From contig NZ_MLYO01000009.1 of NCBI RefSeq assembly GCF_001866665.1, forward strand, positions 1-64,000: a stretch of DNA of 64,000 nucleotides, written 5' to 3'. Below are positions 42,891 through 52,665 of this stretch, in pieces (position 1 is the first letter of the stretch; each line of letters begins with the position of its first letter). The notes under the pieces are model-generated. The model did not search any database. It saw only the letters and a list, made by a program, of their open reading frames with translations, and had not been told where the DNA came from. Source of the stretch: Streptomyces monashensis (GTDB lineage Bacteria; Actinomycetota; Actinomycetes; Streptomycetales; Streptomycetaceae). The translations under genes were made by a program, and so were the position numbers.

Positions 42891-43142
42891 GGCGTTCCTC
42901 CCAGTCAGGGTGGGGGTGGAGGAGCGCGTCCGGACGCTGCGACAGCAGCATCGATCTCTTGTCGGGTCTCGGTCAATGAGGTTGTCCACAGGGCTGGCGG
43001 CGAAGTGAACACCGCCCGTACGGTTGTGAACGCCACCGCAGGTACCGGCAGGTGGCAGCGCACGTCACGCCCTGTTCCAGGACGGGGAAGTGAACGTTCA
43101 TAGGTAAACGATCCGAGGGGGTGGGGGGAGGGAGAGGCCCAC

Positions 43143-44129
43143 GTGACAGCACACAACACCGATCGCCGCCGCACCACCCCGCGCCCCGCCGCCCCGGCCC
43201 CCGGCGCCTCCCGCCGCCCCGCCCCCGAGGCCGAACTCGCCGAAGTCCTGCGCACCGGCCCGTTCTCCGCCGCGCTGCGGGCCGCGCTCGCCGCGCGCGG
43301 GCTGGCTCTGCATCGCGTGCAGCACCGGCTCGCCCAGCGCGGCATACGTGTCGGTGTGACCAGCCTCAGCTACTGGCAGCGCGGGGTACGGCGGCCCGAG
43401 CGGCCCGAGTCGCTTCGAGCCGTCACCGCGCTCGAGGAGGTCCTGGAGCTGCCCCCGCAGGCCCTCACCCGCCTGATAGGCCCACGCGACACCGGCGGCC
43501 GTCCCCCGGCCCGCCCGTATCGCACCCTGCTCGAACCGGCCGCCGCACTCGAATCGCTGCTGGCGAGTCTGGCGGCACCGGCGGACGGCGGCCTGCACAC
43601 CGTCATCCACTACGAGCACGTGCACATCGGTGCCCGTCGAGAGCTCACCGCCCGCGACTCCCAGCACGTCGTACGCGCCCACCGCGACGGCGTCGACCGC
43701 TATGTCGCCATCCATCACGGCGACCCGGGCTGCGACACGGAGCGCGTACGGGTACGCGGTCTCGGCAACTGCCGGGTCGGGCGGATCCGGCGTCACGGCG
43801 CCTCCGGAGTCATCGTCGTGGAGCTGCTCTTCGACGGGCGGTTGAGAGTCGGCGAGACCGCCGTCCTGGGGTACCGCTTCGAGGACGGAACCGGCGCGCC
43901 CGGCCACGAGTACGTTCGCGGCTTCACCTACGGCGGCGGCCAGTACGTCCTTCAGGTCGGCTTCGACCGCACCGCCCTGCCCGTCCACTGCCGCCGCTTC
44001 TCCCGTCCGTCCGCGACCGCCCCTCGCGAGGCTTTCGCCGATCTGACCCTGAACGCCCACGGCTCCGTCCACCTCGTGGAGCAGCAGATACGGCCGGGCG
44101 TCCTCGGCATCACGTGGGAATGGGAGTAG
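43143..44129 (+). CDS. HTH-containing protein with beta-rich C-terminal domain
   Basis: Protein of 328 residues starting at GTG 43143. Residues about 45-115 form a Cro/XRE-like helix-turn-helix (LAQRGIRVGVTSLSYWQRG, then ERPESLRAVTALEEVLEL), often found in Streptomyces regulators. The C-terminal 200 residues are rich in beta strands (HTVIHYEHVHIG, GVIVVELLFDG, EYVRGFTYGGGQYVLQVGF) with several His, suggesting a ligand or metal-binding sensor, though I cannot name the family. It is monocistronic and divergent from the secreted protease gene at 42890, 252 bases away, so it may regulate that pair. Confidence 0.75.
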   Translation: MTAHNTDRRRTTPRPAAPAPGASRRPAPEAELAEVLRTGPFSAALRAALAARGLALHRVQHRLAQRGIRVGVTSLSYWQRGVRRPERPESLRAVTALEEVLELPPQALTRLIGPRDTGGRPPARPYRTLLEPAAALESLLASLAAPADGGLHTVIHYEHVHIGARRELTARDSQHVVRAHRDGVDRYVAIHHGDPGCDTERVRVRGLGNCRVGRIRRHGASGVIVVELLFDGRLRVGETAVLGYRFEDGTGAPGHEYVRGFTYGGGQYVLQVGFDRTALPVHCRRFSRPSATAPREAFADLTLNAHGSVHLVEQQIRPGVLGITWEWE

Positions 44130-44429
44130 GAACCGTCCGGGTGATCACGTTCGAACGTCGTCCGGGGAACGCGGACGATCGACGGTGCCCGGGCCACGGC
44201 CCGTGGCGTGCCACGACCTGTCCGGCGCAGGTGTCACCGTCAGATGCCACGCCCACATCGGCTCGGGGATCATGTGGGCGATGCCCCGCCGACAGAGCCG
44301 GGCGCGGAGCCGGGACATGGCCGCCCACCTGTGTGATCCTCGCACGCCGGACGACTCGCGTGGCCGTCCTCATGTCCCCGCACCGACCGCCCGAGATCGA
44401 TCGCGGGGCGGCCCACTAGGGTCGCAGGC
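44130..44429. other. Intergenic, short palindrome only
   Basis: No gene supported. CCACGG/CCGTGG arms near 44194-44206 could form a small hairpin. The promoter of the flavoprotein gene at 44430 should lie in the second half. Confidence 0.45.
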
Positions 44430-45089
44430 ATGACGTCACCCCTTACCGGCAGTGCCTTCGACATGCTCCACCTCGACGCTGTGCGCGACCAGGAGACGCT
44501 GCGCCGGGTCTACGAAGCCCCCAGCGAAGCGGCCGTGCGCAAGCAGATGACCGAACTCACCGAGCAGACCCGGAAGTTGGTCGGCTGTTCCTCGCTGGTC
44601 CTCATCGCCAGCGCCGACGCCGAGGGCAACTGCGACGTCTCCCCGCGCGGCGGTCCCGCGGGGTTCGTCGCCGTCCTGGACGCACGGACGGTGGCGATAC
44701 CGGACGCGACCGGCAACAAGCGTCTGGACACCCTGCAGAACGTCATCGCCACCGGACGGGCCGGGCTGCTGTTCGTCATCCCGGGGCGCACCACGACGCT
44801 CAGGGTGAACGGCCGGGCCTGCGTCTCCACCCGACCGGAGCTGCTGTCGCAGCTGACCGCCGTGGGCAAGCCGCCGGTCAGTGCCCTGGTGCTGGGGATC
44901 GAGGAGGTCTACCCGCACTGCCCCAAGGCGCTCCTGCGCAGCGCGGCCTGGAAGCCGGAGCAGTGGCTGCCGGCGGACGCCCAGCCGACCTCGGCCGAGG
45001 TGACACTGGCCCAGCTGCGGATGCCGGAGCTGACGATCGCCGACATCGAGCAGGCGGAGGCGGACTCGCTGAAGTACCGCTACGAGTAA
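44430..45089 (+). CDS. PPOX-fold flavoprotein (MSMEG_1061 family)
   Basis: Protein of 219 residues with the split-barrel FMN-binding fold of the pyridoxamine-phosphate-oxidase superfamily. CDVSPRGGPAGFVAVLD and the LLFVIPGRTTTLRVNGRA strand pair are the characteristic blocks; the subfamily with this length and the C-terminal PHCPKALLRSAAW segment is the MSMEG_1061 group. Members bind FMN or F420; substrates are unknown. The ATG follows a weak purine stretch. The gene stands alone and ends 46 bases before a strong hairpin. Confidence 0.88.
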   Translation: MTSPLTGSAFDMLHLDAVRDQETLRRVYEAPSEAAVRKQMTELTEQTRKLVGCSSLVLIASADAEGNCDVSPRGGPAGFVAVLDARTVAIPDATGNKRLDTLQNVIATGRAGLLFVIPGRTTTLRVNGRACVSTRPELLSQLTAVGKPPVSALVLGIEEVYPHCPKALLRSAAWKPEQWLPADAQPTSAEVTLAQLRMPELTIADIEQAEADSLKYRYE

Positions 45090-45135
45090 CAGCCCGACCT
45101 GCGTGCTGCCAGGCAGCGGTCCACGCCGCGAGCAG

Positions 45136-45154
45136 GCAGCGGCATCGCCGCTGC
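45136..45154 (+). terminator. Hairpin terminator after the flavoprotein gene
   Basis: GCAGCGGC (45136-45143), loop ATC, GCCGCTGC (45147-45154): a perfect 8-bp stem, 46 bases after the stop at 45089. No T-run. Confidence 0.55.
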
Positions 45155-45220
45155 GTTCGGTACCGCATGGTCTTCGACCCCGCTCGGACCCGCTCCGTAC
45201 CGACGGCGTGTGCGCACGGC

Positions 45221-45403
45221 ATGGCGGATCGAAGGACATCACGTGAGACCTTCGACCACGTCGCCATCGGGGGCGGGTGCAGTGGCACCGAGGTCTTGCC
45301 GGTGGTCGCCACCAGGGAGATCCTCAGGCGAGTACAGGGACGGGATGTACCGCGAGGAGCTGTGGTGAAGGCAGGCAACGCGCGTCGCCGGGAGGACTGT
45401 TGA
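45221..45403 (+). pseudogene. Possible fragment of an FAD-binding protein N-terminus
   Basis: A 60-codon frame from ATG 45221 reads TFDHVAIGGGCSGTEVLPVV, which resembles the N-terminal dinucleotide-binding strand-loop-helix of flavoproteins, then drifts into unrecognisable sequence and stops at 45403 just before the oxidoreductase gene. It is too short to fold as an enzyme. Most likely a remnant, or chance. The remainder of 45090-45408 holds only the hairpin above and presumably the promoter of the next gene. Confidence 0.25.
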
Positions 45404-45408
45404 CAGAC

Positions 45409-47739
45409 ATGGAGACCCACTCTGCGCGGCAGGGGCAGGGACCCGCGGCGGCCGGCTTGGGGCGGCGGAGATTCCTCGGCTACGTGCTGGCCGCCTCGAC
45501 GCTGACCGTGGCCGCCGAACTCGGTGAGGCAGTGCTCGCGCCGGACGAGGCGGCGGCGGTCGTCCCGTCCGTGCCGGGTCCGGCGGAGATCTACGACCTC
45601 AACGACATGCTGACCCATGCGGCGCTGCCGACGGCCGACCTGATCACGATCCGGATCGACGCCGACGGCACGGCGTCCTTCGCGCTGCCCCGGGCCGAGG
45701 TCGGGCAGGGCATCACGACGTCCAGCGCCATGCTGATCGCCGAGGAACTGGACCTGCCGCTGGAGCGGATCCGGGTCACGCTCGCGGACGCGCGGCCGGA
45801 GCTGCTGTTCAACCAGCTCACCGGCGGCTCCAACACCACGATCTCCACCTTCACACCGATCCGCGTCGCCGCCGCCGTGGCGCGGGGCCGGCTGCTGGAG
45901 GCCGCCTCCCTGGAACTGGGCGAGGCCCTGGACACCCTGACGGCGAAGGCCGGTGTCATCACCTCCTCGGCCACCGGCCGCAGCCTCACCTACGGTGAAC
46001 TGGCCAAGAAGGCAGCAGCGGTGACGACCGGCCGGGTCTCGGTGGGGCTCAAGGAACCGGCGGAGTTCACGGTGATCGGCACCGCTCGGCGACGTGTCGA
46101 CGCGCTCGAAGCGGTGACCGGGCGCAAGAAGTTCGCCATGGACCTGCACATCCCTGACGCCCTGCCGACCATGGTGTGCCGACCGCCGACGATCAACGGC
46201 ACCGTGCGCTCGGTGGACAACCTCGCCGAGGTGCGGGCCATGCCCGGCATCACCGACGTCGTGGCCGTCTCCACCGGGGTCGCCGTCCGCGGCCGTACCT
46301 TCGGCCAGTGCATCGACGCCGTACGCGCCCTGAAGGTCTCCTGGGGGCCGGGCAGTGCCGAGGGCGCCTCCGACACCACGATCCGCGACGAGCTGAGAAG
46401 GGCCGAACTTCCGCTCCCCGCACTGGACCTGCTGACCGAGTCGGTCGACGCCCGGTTCACCTTCCACTTCGCGAGCAACAGCGCGCTGGAGACCAACTGC
46501 GCCATCGCCGACGTACGGAAGGACTCGGCCGAGATCTGGGGGAGCATGAAGTCCCCGATCGTCGCCCAGGAGCAGATCGCGCTGAGGCTGGGGCTGCCCG
46601 TCCCGGCGGTGACGGTCCATGTCACCGAGGGCGGCGGCTCCTTCGGGCGGAAGCTCTTCCACGACGCCGCCGCCGAGGCCGCGGAGGTCTCGAAGGCGAT
46701 GGGCAAGCCGGTCAAGCTGATGTGGCACCGCACCGACGACTTCCGGCAGGGCCGTGCCCATCCGATGGCCACCTCGCGGGTGCGCGCCACCTATGCCCTC
46801 GGCCAGGTGCTCACCTACGACCAGCGGCACACCTCCGTCGCCACCGACTTCGGCCACGGGGTCGGCGAGATCATCACCTCCGAGGCCGCGCGGCTGCCGG
46901 TCGGCGGCCTGGCCTTCTCCGAGACGATCTTCGCCCTCAGCCAGCAGACGCCGTACGACTTCGGCGTCGTCACCCAGTTGCTCAGCGAGACGGACAAGGG
47001 ATTCAACACCGGCTCCATGCGCAACATCTACTCGCCCAACGTCCGCTGTGCCCAGGAGCTGGTCGTGGACGAGCTGGCCGGGCGGACGGGCAAGGACCCG
47101 TACCGGTTCCGCCGCGAGTTCGCGAAGGACGAGCGGGTGCGGGCCGTCCTCGACAAGGTGGCGGACGTCGGGAACTGGGGCCGGAGCATGCCCGCCGGCA
47201 CGGCGCAGGGCATCGCGCTGCATCCCGAGTACCACGCCTGTGTCGCCGTCCTCGCCGAGATCGACTGCCGTCCGCAGACCACCGGCCGCAAGGTCCGCGA
47301 CGCCTGCACCGGCCCCCGTGTCACCAAGGTCGTGTGCGCGGTCGACGTGGGCCTGGCGGTCAACCCGCAGGGTCTCCGGGCACAGATGATGGGCGGCATC
47401 ATGGACGGCATCGCGATCGTCCTCAGCTCCGGCCTCCATCTCGACGACGGGCACTTCCTGGAAGGCAGTTGGGACAACTACTTCTACACCCGGCAGTGGA
47501 ACGTCCCGCCCGAGCTGGAGATCGTCGTCATGCCGCCGACCACCGGGCGGCCCGGCGGTGCCGGGGAACTGGCCGTGGCGGCTGCGGCGGCCGCCGTGGC
47601 CTGCGCCTACGGCCGCGCCACCGGCACCATGCCGACGAGCTTCCCGATCAACCACGCCGGACCGCTCGGCTTCGAGCCGCTGCCCACCACCCCGCCGATC
47701 CCCGCGTCCCCGACCGACGGACTCAACCGCGCCTTCTAG
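45409..47739 (+). CDS. Tat-exported molybdenum hydroxylase large subunit (IorB/xanthine dehydrogenase family)
   Basis: Protein of 776 residues resembling isoquinoline 1-oxidoreductase beta subunit and related aldehyde/xanthine-type molybdenum enzymes. A twin-arginine signal (GLGRRRFLGYVLAAST) lies at about residues 15-30, so the folded complex should be exported with its 2Fe-2S partner riding along. Molybdopterin-binding blocks are visible: EVGQGITTSSAMLIAEEL, TEGGGSFGRKLFHDAAAEAA, and the C-terminal GRPGGAGELAVAAAAAAVA with the expected catalytic Glu. The start could also be TTG 45400, but GGAGGA would then be too close. The 2Fe-2S subunit gene follows nine bases later. The substrate is not deducible. 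Confidence 0.92.
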   Translation: METHSARQGQGPAAAGLGRRRFLGYVLAASTLTVAAELGEAVLAPDEAAAVVPSVPGPAEIYDLNDMLTHAALPTADLITIRIDADGTASFALPRAEVGQGITTSSAMLIAEELDLPLERIRVTLADARPELLFNQLTGGSNTTISTFTPIRVAAAVARGRLLEAASLELGEALDTLTAKAGVITSSATGRSLTYGELAKKAAAVTTGRVSVGLKEPAEFTVIGTARRRVDALEAVTGRKKFAMDLHIPDALPTMVCRPPTINGTVRSVDNLAEVRAMPGITDVVAVSTGVAVRGRTFGQCIDAVRALKVSWGPGSAEGASDTTIRDELRRAELPLPALDLLTESVDARFTFHFASNSALETNCAIADVRKDSAEIWGSMKSPIVAQEQIALRLGLPVPAVTVHVTEGGGSFGRKLFHDAAAEAAEVSKAMGKPVKLMWHRTDDFRQGRAHPMATSRVRATYALGQVLTYDQRHTSVATDFGHGVGEIITSEAARLPVGGLAFSETIFALSQQTPYDFGVVTQLLSETDKGFNTGSMRNIYSPNVRCAQELVVDELAGRTGKDPYRFRREFAKDERVRAVLDKVADVGNWGRSMPAGTAQGIALHPEYHACVAVLAEIDCRPQTTGRKVRDACTGPRVTKVVCAVDVGLAVNPQGLRAQMMGGIMDGIAIVLSSGLHLDDGHFLEGSWDNYFYTRQWNVPPELEIVVMPPTTGRPGGAGELAVAAAAAAVACAYGRATGTMPTSFPINHAGPLGFEPLPTTPPIPASPTDGLNRAF

Positions 47740-47747
47740 GAGTTGCC

Positions 47748-48224
47748 GTGCCCGAACACACCTTCGTCCTCAACGGCAAGCGGGTGACCGTCGACATCGA
47801 GGACGATGTCCGGCTGCTGTGGGTGCTCAGAGACGTCCTCGGGGTCACCGGGCCGAAGTACGGCTGCGGGCTGGGCGTCTGCAAGGCCTGCACCAGCCAC
47901 ATCAACGGCAGGGCGTTCAACCCCTGCTCGGTGCCGGTCGGCGCGGTCGGACCGGACGACGAGGTCACCACCATCGAGGGCCTGCCCGCCACCGTCGGCA
48001 AGGATCTGCACCCCATGCAGGAGGCCTGGCTGGAGCACGACGTGGCGCAGTGCGGCTACTGCCAGCCCGGCCAGATCATGACCGCCGTGGCCAAGGTCCG
48101 CCAGGCCCGCGAGGAGGGCCGGGAGATCACCGAGGCCGACCTCGACGAGATCCGCAACGTCTGCCGGTGCGGCACGTACCACCGCATCCGCGAAGCGATC
48201 GTGGCCGGCTCGAAGAAATACTGA
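47748..48224 (+). CDS. 2Fe-2S subunit of molybdenum hydroxylase (IorA-like)
   Basis: Protein of 158 residues from GTG 47748 behind AGGAG. The plant-type ferredoxin cluster is given by CGLGVCKACTSHINGRAFNPC at about 40-62, and the second all-helical cluster by QCGYCQPGQIMTA and VCRCGTYHRIREAI near the end. These two 2Fe-2S centres pass electrons from the molybdenum site to the acceptor. The subunit has no signal of its own and is probably co-exported with the Tat-signalled large subunit. There is no separate FAD subunit gene, as is normal for the IorAB type; a cytochrome c or quinone acceptor is expected. Confidence 0.92.
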   Translation: MPEHTFVLNGKRVTVDIEDDVRLLWVLRDVLGVTGPKYGCGLGVCKACTSHINGRAFNPCSVPVGAVGPDDEVTTIEGLPATVGKDLHPMQEAWLEHDVAQCGYCQPGQIMTAVAKVRQAREEGREITEADLDEIRNVCRCGTYHRIREAIVAGSKKY

Positions 48225-48379
48225 GGCGCCGTGCCGGAACTCGCCGTGCGGTTCACCGCCCACAGGCTCCGTGTGGCGTTCGTCGACCGGCTCTGCGGGT
48301 GCCGGGTCCGGTGGGCCGGCCGCCCAGGTGGTGAGGGTCGGCGTGCACGTCGCGCCGTCCCCCGCCGCGGGCTTGCCGG

Positions 48380-50530
48380 TCAGCCTCGGCGCATGACCAG
48401 TGGCTCATGGCGTCGCAGGAGCACGAGCACCACGACGATGCCGACCAGCCCCAGGCCTTCCAGCACCCCCGAATCCAGCCACCACTGGTGGGCGGTGTGG
48501 ACCCACAGCGGATCAGCGGAGTGGGGGTGCCTGTCGTCCGTGGGTGGACCGATCCGGCTCAGGTCGATGGTGGCCGCCTGTGCGGCGACCGCCCAGCGGG
48601 AGGGGGCGAGCCAGGAGAGCTGGTTCAGGCCCATCTGGTTGAACAGCGGGAAGACCGCGCCGCTGAACATCACCTGGACGACTGTGGAGAGCACCAACAG
48701 GGGCATGGTCTTCTCGGCGGTGCGCACCAGGGCGGAGATGATCAGGCCGAGCATCATCGAGGTGGTGGAGAGCAGGACCACCACCAGTATCAGCTCGATC
48801 TCGGACGGTGTGGTCACCAGTCCGGCCACCGGCAGCCGACGGCCGGCCAGTCCGATCGCGACCACCATGAATCCCTGTACGGCGGTGATCAGCCCCAAGA
48901 CCATCACCTTGGACAGGACATAGGCGGACCGGGACAGCCCTATGGCACGTTCCCGCTGGTAGACCACTCGTTCCTGAACCAACTCGCGCACCGAGTTGGC
49001 GGTACCGGTCAGACATGCGCCGACTGCCAGCACCAGCAGGACGGGCTGGGCGTCGACGTTGTAGTCCGGAACACAGGACGCCGACCTCACGCAGGTATGT
49101 GCGGCGGCCATGAAGCCGTACTGGGCGGGCACGGTCCAACTGAGCACCCCCATGATCAGGGGCAGGGCGAGCAGCAGACCCGCATGGCCCCGGTCCGCTG
49201 CGATGACCGAGAAGTTGCGGCGCATCAGGGTGGTGAACTGGGAGCGCCAGCTCGGCGGACGAACCGACGGGGCACCGGAGGACTCCCGCGGCCCGCCGCC
49301 CGCCTTCGGTCGTTTCCTCGATCTCCGCGGTTTCTTCGGTTTCCTCGGTTTCCTCAGTTGTTTCGCATCCCCCGCATCAGGGTTCGTGCTCTGCGCTCCG
49401 TCGTCGTCCGGTGCGTCGGCAGGCTGGGACGCCAGCTCCTCCATCACCGCGGTATAGGTGTGGTGGTGGATCGAATCGCGGTAGCGGGCCGCCCAGTCCC
49501 GATCGGGATGAAGGTCGAAGGCCTGGAAGACGTCCGCCCAGTCGTCGTGGCCGAAGAACTCCAACGCGTAGTGCGACGGGCCGAAATACGCGGTGCGGCC
49601 ACCCGGGGCGAGGACCAACAGGCGGTCGCACAGATGGAGGTTGGCGACGCTGTGCGTCACCACCGCGACGCGGCGGCCACCGTGCGCGAGTCCGCGCAAC
49701 ATCTGCATGACCTGCCGGTCCAGACCCGGGTCGAGGCCGGACGTCGGTTCGTCGAGCAGCAGCAGCGCGGGTTTGGTCAGCAGTTCCATGGCGACCGACA
49801 CGCGTTTGCGCTGCCCGCCGGAGAGCGCGGTGATCCGGGTGTCCAAACGGTCCGAGAGGCCCAGTTCCTCGAGCACCTCCTTGACGCGCTCTTCGCGGGC
49901 CGCGGCATCGGTGTCGCGCGGGAAGCGCAGCTTGGCTCCGTGGCTCAGCGCTTTGCGCAGGGTGAGCTGCGGGTGGAGGACGTCGTCCTGCGGGACCAGA
50001 GCCACGCGCTGGCGGAGTTCCGCGAAGTGCGTATAGAGGTTGAGGCCGTCGTAGAGCACCTCGCCCTCGTCGGCGGGCTGGTAGCCCGTCAGCGCCCGCA
50101 GGAGCGTGGACTTGCCGCAGCCGGACGGGCCCACGATGCCCACCAGGGACTTCTCAGGGAGGTCGAGACTGACCTGACTGAGCAGGGTCTTCGCCTCACC
50201 GCGCTGACGTACCCGGACTGTCAGGTCCCGGGCGGTGAAAGAACCTGTGCCCCTGTCGGCGCGGACCAGCCGACCGTCGGCCAGATGAAGTCTGGAATGA
50301 CCGATCATCACGGCGTCGCGCGGGCCCAGCACGTGCCGGGCAACCTGATGACCATTGACGTACGTGCCGTTGGAACTGTCGAGATCCGCTATTTCGGGCT
50401 CGCCCTCGGCGGTCTGCCGCAGCTCCGCGTGGTACTTGGAGACCATGGGGTCCGGTACGACGAGGTCGTTGTCGGGTGCGCGGCCTATCCTGAGGACCGG
50501 CTCGGCGTTCGACGACGTCTTATCTGTCAT
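48380..50530 (-). CDS. ABC-2 type transporter with N-terminal FHA domain
   Basis: Protein of 716 residues. Order of parts: an FHA domain (about 13-85, LRIGRAPDNDLVV and DSSNGTYVNG), which binds phosphothreonine; an ABC ATPase (about 100-330) with Walker A GPSGCGKST, signature LSGGQRKRVSVA and Walker B LLLLDEPTSG; a basic Lys/Arg/Pro linker (about 405-430); and an ABC-2 permease with six helices (about 450-710). This FHA-ABC fusion matches the Rv1747-like half-transporters of actinobacteria, whose FHA domains are bound by Ser/Thr kinases. Two such kinases are encoded elsewhere in this window (12803 and 32555). ATG 50530 is likely; an upstream ATG at 50560 is possible. The substrate is unknown. 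Confidence 0.9.
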   Translation of the reverse strand: MTDKTSSNAEPVLRIGRAPDNDLVVPDPMVSKYHAELRQTAEGEPEIADLDSSNGTYVNGHQVARHVLGPRDAVMIGHSRLHLADGRLVRADRGTGSFTARDLTVRVRQRGEAKTLLSQVSLDLPEKSLVGIVGPSGCGKSTLLRALTGYQPADEGEVLYDGLNLYTHFAELRQRVALVPQDDVLHPQLTLRKALSHGAKLRFPRDTDAAAREERVKEVLEELGLSDRLDTRITALSGGQRKRVSVAMELLTKPALLLLDEPTSGLDPGLDRQVMQMLRGLAHGGRRVAVVTHSVANLHLCDRLLVLAPGGRTAYFGPSHYALEFFGHDDWADVFQAFDLHPDRDWAARYRDSIHHHTYTAVMEELASQPADAPDDDGAQSTNPDAGDAKQLRKPRKPKKPRRSRKRPKAGGGPRESSGAPSVRPPSWRSQFTTLMRRNFSVIAADRGHAGLLLALPLIMGVLSWTVPAQYGFMAAAHTCVRSASCVPDYNVDAQPVLLVLAVGACLTGTANSVRELVQERVVYQRERAIGLSRSAYVLSKVMVLGLITAVQGFMVVAIGLAGRRLPVAGLVTTPSEIELILVVVLLSTTSMMLGLIISALVRTAEKTMPLLVLSTVVQVMFSGAVFPLFNQMGLNQLSWLAPSRWAVAAQAATIDLSRIGPPTDDRHPHSADPLWVHTAHQWWLDSGVLEGLGLVGIVVVLVLLRRHEPLVMRRG

Positions 50531-51114
50531 TCCCTGAGCGCCAGTCCTGTTCAGCGGCATATGGAGGCATGCATGGCGCGGGTAGATGAATCCGCGCCAC
50601 CGGGACGCGTGACCGCCCCCGGCGTCTGCGGCCGACAGAGTAACGCGTCATCCGACAAGGAAAGTTCATATACTTACTTACACTTCACCATTCGGTGGCC
50701 TTTCCTCGAAGCGGACACCAGGCCGCAGACCGTGCGGTCGGAGAAGTCGCCGTCGCCTTCCTTGAGCTCCGGGGCACGTGGACGCCGCGCCGTGCACGCC
50801 CCGCAGCTCACGTCATTCTCACCGACTGCCCACCCAAGATCCGGACCGGTCCCGGCCGGGGCATCGCCCGGAGCCCTGCTGACCGCTTCCCCTGTTGCGC
50901 CTGCGCTCGTCGGACGTGTTGAAGCCGTTCCTTCAAGGTTCGGCAATGGCTCGTGCGGCCGTTGAACATCCCGCGGGTCCGGCACGTACCGCAGGTGGAT
51001 CCGTCGTGCGGGCGATCGGTTCGTTCTCCCTCCGTCACGCTGAGAAGGGTCCGCACTGTCACGACCGTCGTGCGCCCGCGCGACCGTGGGTCGCTCCCCA
51101 CGGAGGGACGCACA
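50531..51114. other. Divergent promoter region, no supported gene
   Basis: Separates the FHA-ABC gene from the secreted protein at 51115. An AT-rich stretch at about 50640-50700 (TCATATACTTACTTACAC) is the most promoter-like part. I see no believable gene or large repeat. Confidence 0.5.
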
Positions 51115-52644
51115 GTGAGGAGCAGCTCAGTGGCCCGCAAGAACCTGACACAGCCGTCGCGTACGTCGCGGCGGGAGCACGCCCGACGCTGGAAGCGGTC
51201 CAAGGTGTCGCTCGCGCTGATCGGCGGGCCGGTGATCCTCGCCGTCGTCGCGGGTTCGGTGTTCGCGGCGGAAGGGCGTGATCAGCGCCGCCCGCGACAG
51301 AACCAGGCAGCCGCCGCGCAGCCCGCGGCGGCTGCCAAACCCGATCCGAAGTGCACGCTGCTGGTGCCCGACAACCCGCTCACCGCCGGTGGCCTGGCCA
51401 CGCCGTACAGACTCGTCGCGACCGATCCGGCGCAGGGCCCCTGCCACGAGGCCAACCCCGATCAGTCGGCGTTCGTGGAAGCCGCGATCCTCACCCCGAA
51501 CGGCAGGCTGACCGTCTACAACCCGCTGGTGACCGACAAGGGAACGAGACCGGCGGCGCGCGCCGCCCGGCCCTCGGTGCCGCGCGGGTCGACCGTGGGC
51601 ATCTGGTTCGGTTTCAACAGCGCCGATCTGACCTTGCGGACGAGCGGTCGTGCGGACAGCCTCGCCCAGGGCAAGTGCGTCAACGGCCTGCCGGGGTCGG
51701 TCTTCGGGCAGTTCGCGTACTGCAACGCGCCGGCCTTCTTCCGGGCCGCCAACACCCAGATCGCCAAGGGGCACCTCAGGATTCCGGCGCTCGGGAGAGC
51801 CAAGGACGGCTTGCCGTGCCCGACCACGCGGGACTTCTCCGTCGTGGACCAGGACGGAAGCGACAACGTGGTGACCCACTACCTCGCCGACGCGCACGGC
51901 CGTATCGCCCAGAACAACGCCGCGAGCAGGGCCGCCCTCAAGAAGGCCACTCGGCTGGCCAACCGCGGCGACCGGCACCACCGGCACAACGGCAAGGCCA
52001 TGTCGGCGACCACCGGCGCCGCCAAGGATCTGGCCAACGGCAGCGACAACCTGCTGCTGACCCAGTTCATGGACCCCGCTCTTGGCTGCAAGCCGTTCAC
52101 CGCGCCCGACCAGTCCGGCGACGGCCACGCCGCCTCCGCCCTCGCGCTCGACGAACTGTCCGCTGCGGCACACCAGAAGACGCCGATCGCACTGGTTCCG
52201 CGAAACGACCCGATGACGCTCGTCGACGGCCGCACCAGCGTCGCGAAGACCAACGCGTACCGCGCGGGAGTCGACATGCCCGCGGTCGGTGCCGGCGCCG
52301 ACGGGGACGGAGCCGCCTTCTGCACCACTCTTTTCCGCGACCCCGCCGGCATACGGCGCGTCTTCAAGGACAAGAAGCTCTTCGAGAAGGCGCCCTCGCC
52401 GGACCCGGCCACGGCACCGAACCTCTTCGGCTTCCTCGCCTCACGGGCCAACCAGACGTTCACCAACCTGGGTTGCGATCAGCTTCTGGGCGCCGCCGAC
52501 CCCGTCGTCCTCACCACGAACGCGAACGGCCTGGTCACCGACGCGGTTCTGACAGCGCTCAGCCAGACGCCTCCCCCGGGCGGCGCCTCCCCGTCCGCCT
52601 CGCCGAGCACCCCGTCGGCCGGCAAAAACACCAGTCCGATGTAG
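51115..52644 (+). CDS. Exported protein of unknown function
   Basis: Protein of 509 residues from GTG 51115 behind GGAGGG. A basic N-terminus and a single hydrophobic segment (about 32-50, VSLALIGGPVILAVVAGSVF) suggest a signal or signal-anchor, then a Gln/Ala-rich linker. The remainder is soluble and contains about ten Cys in pairs (KCTLLVP, GPCHEAN, KCVNGLPG, YCNAPAFF, GLPCPTT, LGCKPF, AFCTTLF, LGCDQL), consistent with several disulfides. The C-terminus is Ser/Pro-rich. I recognise no family or catalytic motif. The organisation looks like a large actinomycete secreted protein that may be conserved but uncharacterised. Confidence 0.75.
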   Translation: MRSSSVARKNLTQPSRTSRREHARRWKRSKVSLALIGGPVILAVVAGSVFAAEGRDQRRPRQNQAAAAQPAAAAKPDPKCTLLVPDNPLTAGGLATPYRLVATDPAQGPCHEANPDQSAFVEAAILTPNGRLTVYNPLVTDKGTRPAARAARPSVPRGSTVGIWFGFNSADLTLRTSGRADSLAQGKCVNGLPGSVFGQFAYCNAPAFFRAANTQIAKGHLRIPALGRAKDGLPCPTTRDFSVVDQDGSDNVVTHYLADAHGRIAQNNAASRAALKKATRLANRGDRHHRHNGKAMSATTGAAKDLANGSDNLLLTQFMDPALGCKPFTAPDQSGDGHAASALALDELSAAAHQKTPIALVPRNDPMTLVDGRTSVAKTNAYRAGVDMPAVGAGADGDGAAFCTTLFRDPAGIRRVFKDKKLFEKAPSPDPATAPNLFGFLASRANQTFTNLGCDQLLGAADPVVLTTNANGLVTDAVLTALSQTPPPGGASPSASPSTPSAGKNTSPM

Positions 52645-52665
52645 CAGGTAGTGGTGTCCCGGGGG

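Noticed and set aside
43098..44072. A minus-strand gene opposite the HTH protein
   Set aside because: Gly/Val/Gln low-complexity antisense frame; the plus strand has an HTH domain and a plausible GTG start.
44878..47655. A 925-codon minus-strand open frame opposite the molybdenum hydroxylase
   Set aside because: Antisense artefact: no domain, and the plus strand has full cofactor motifs and a Tat signal.
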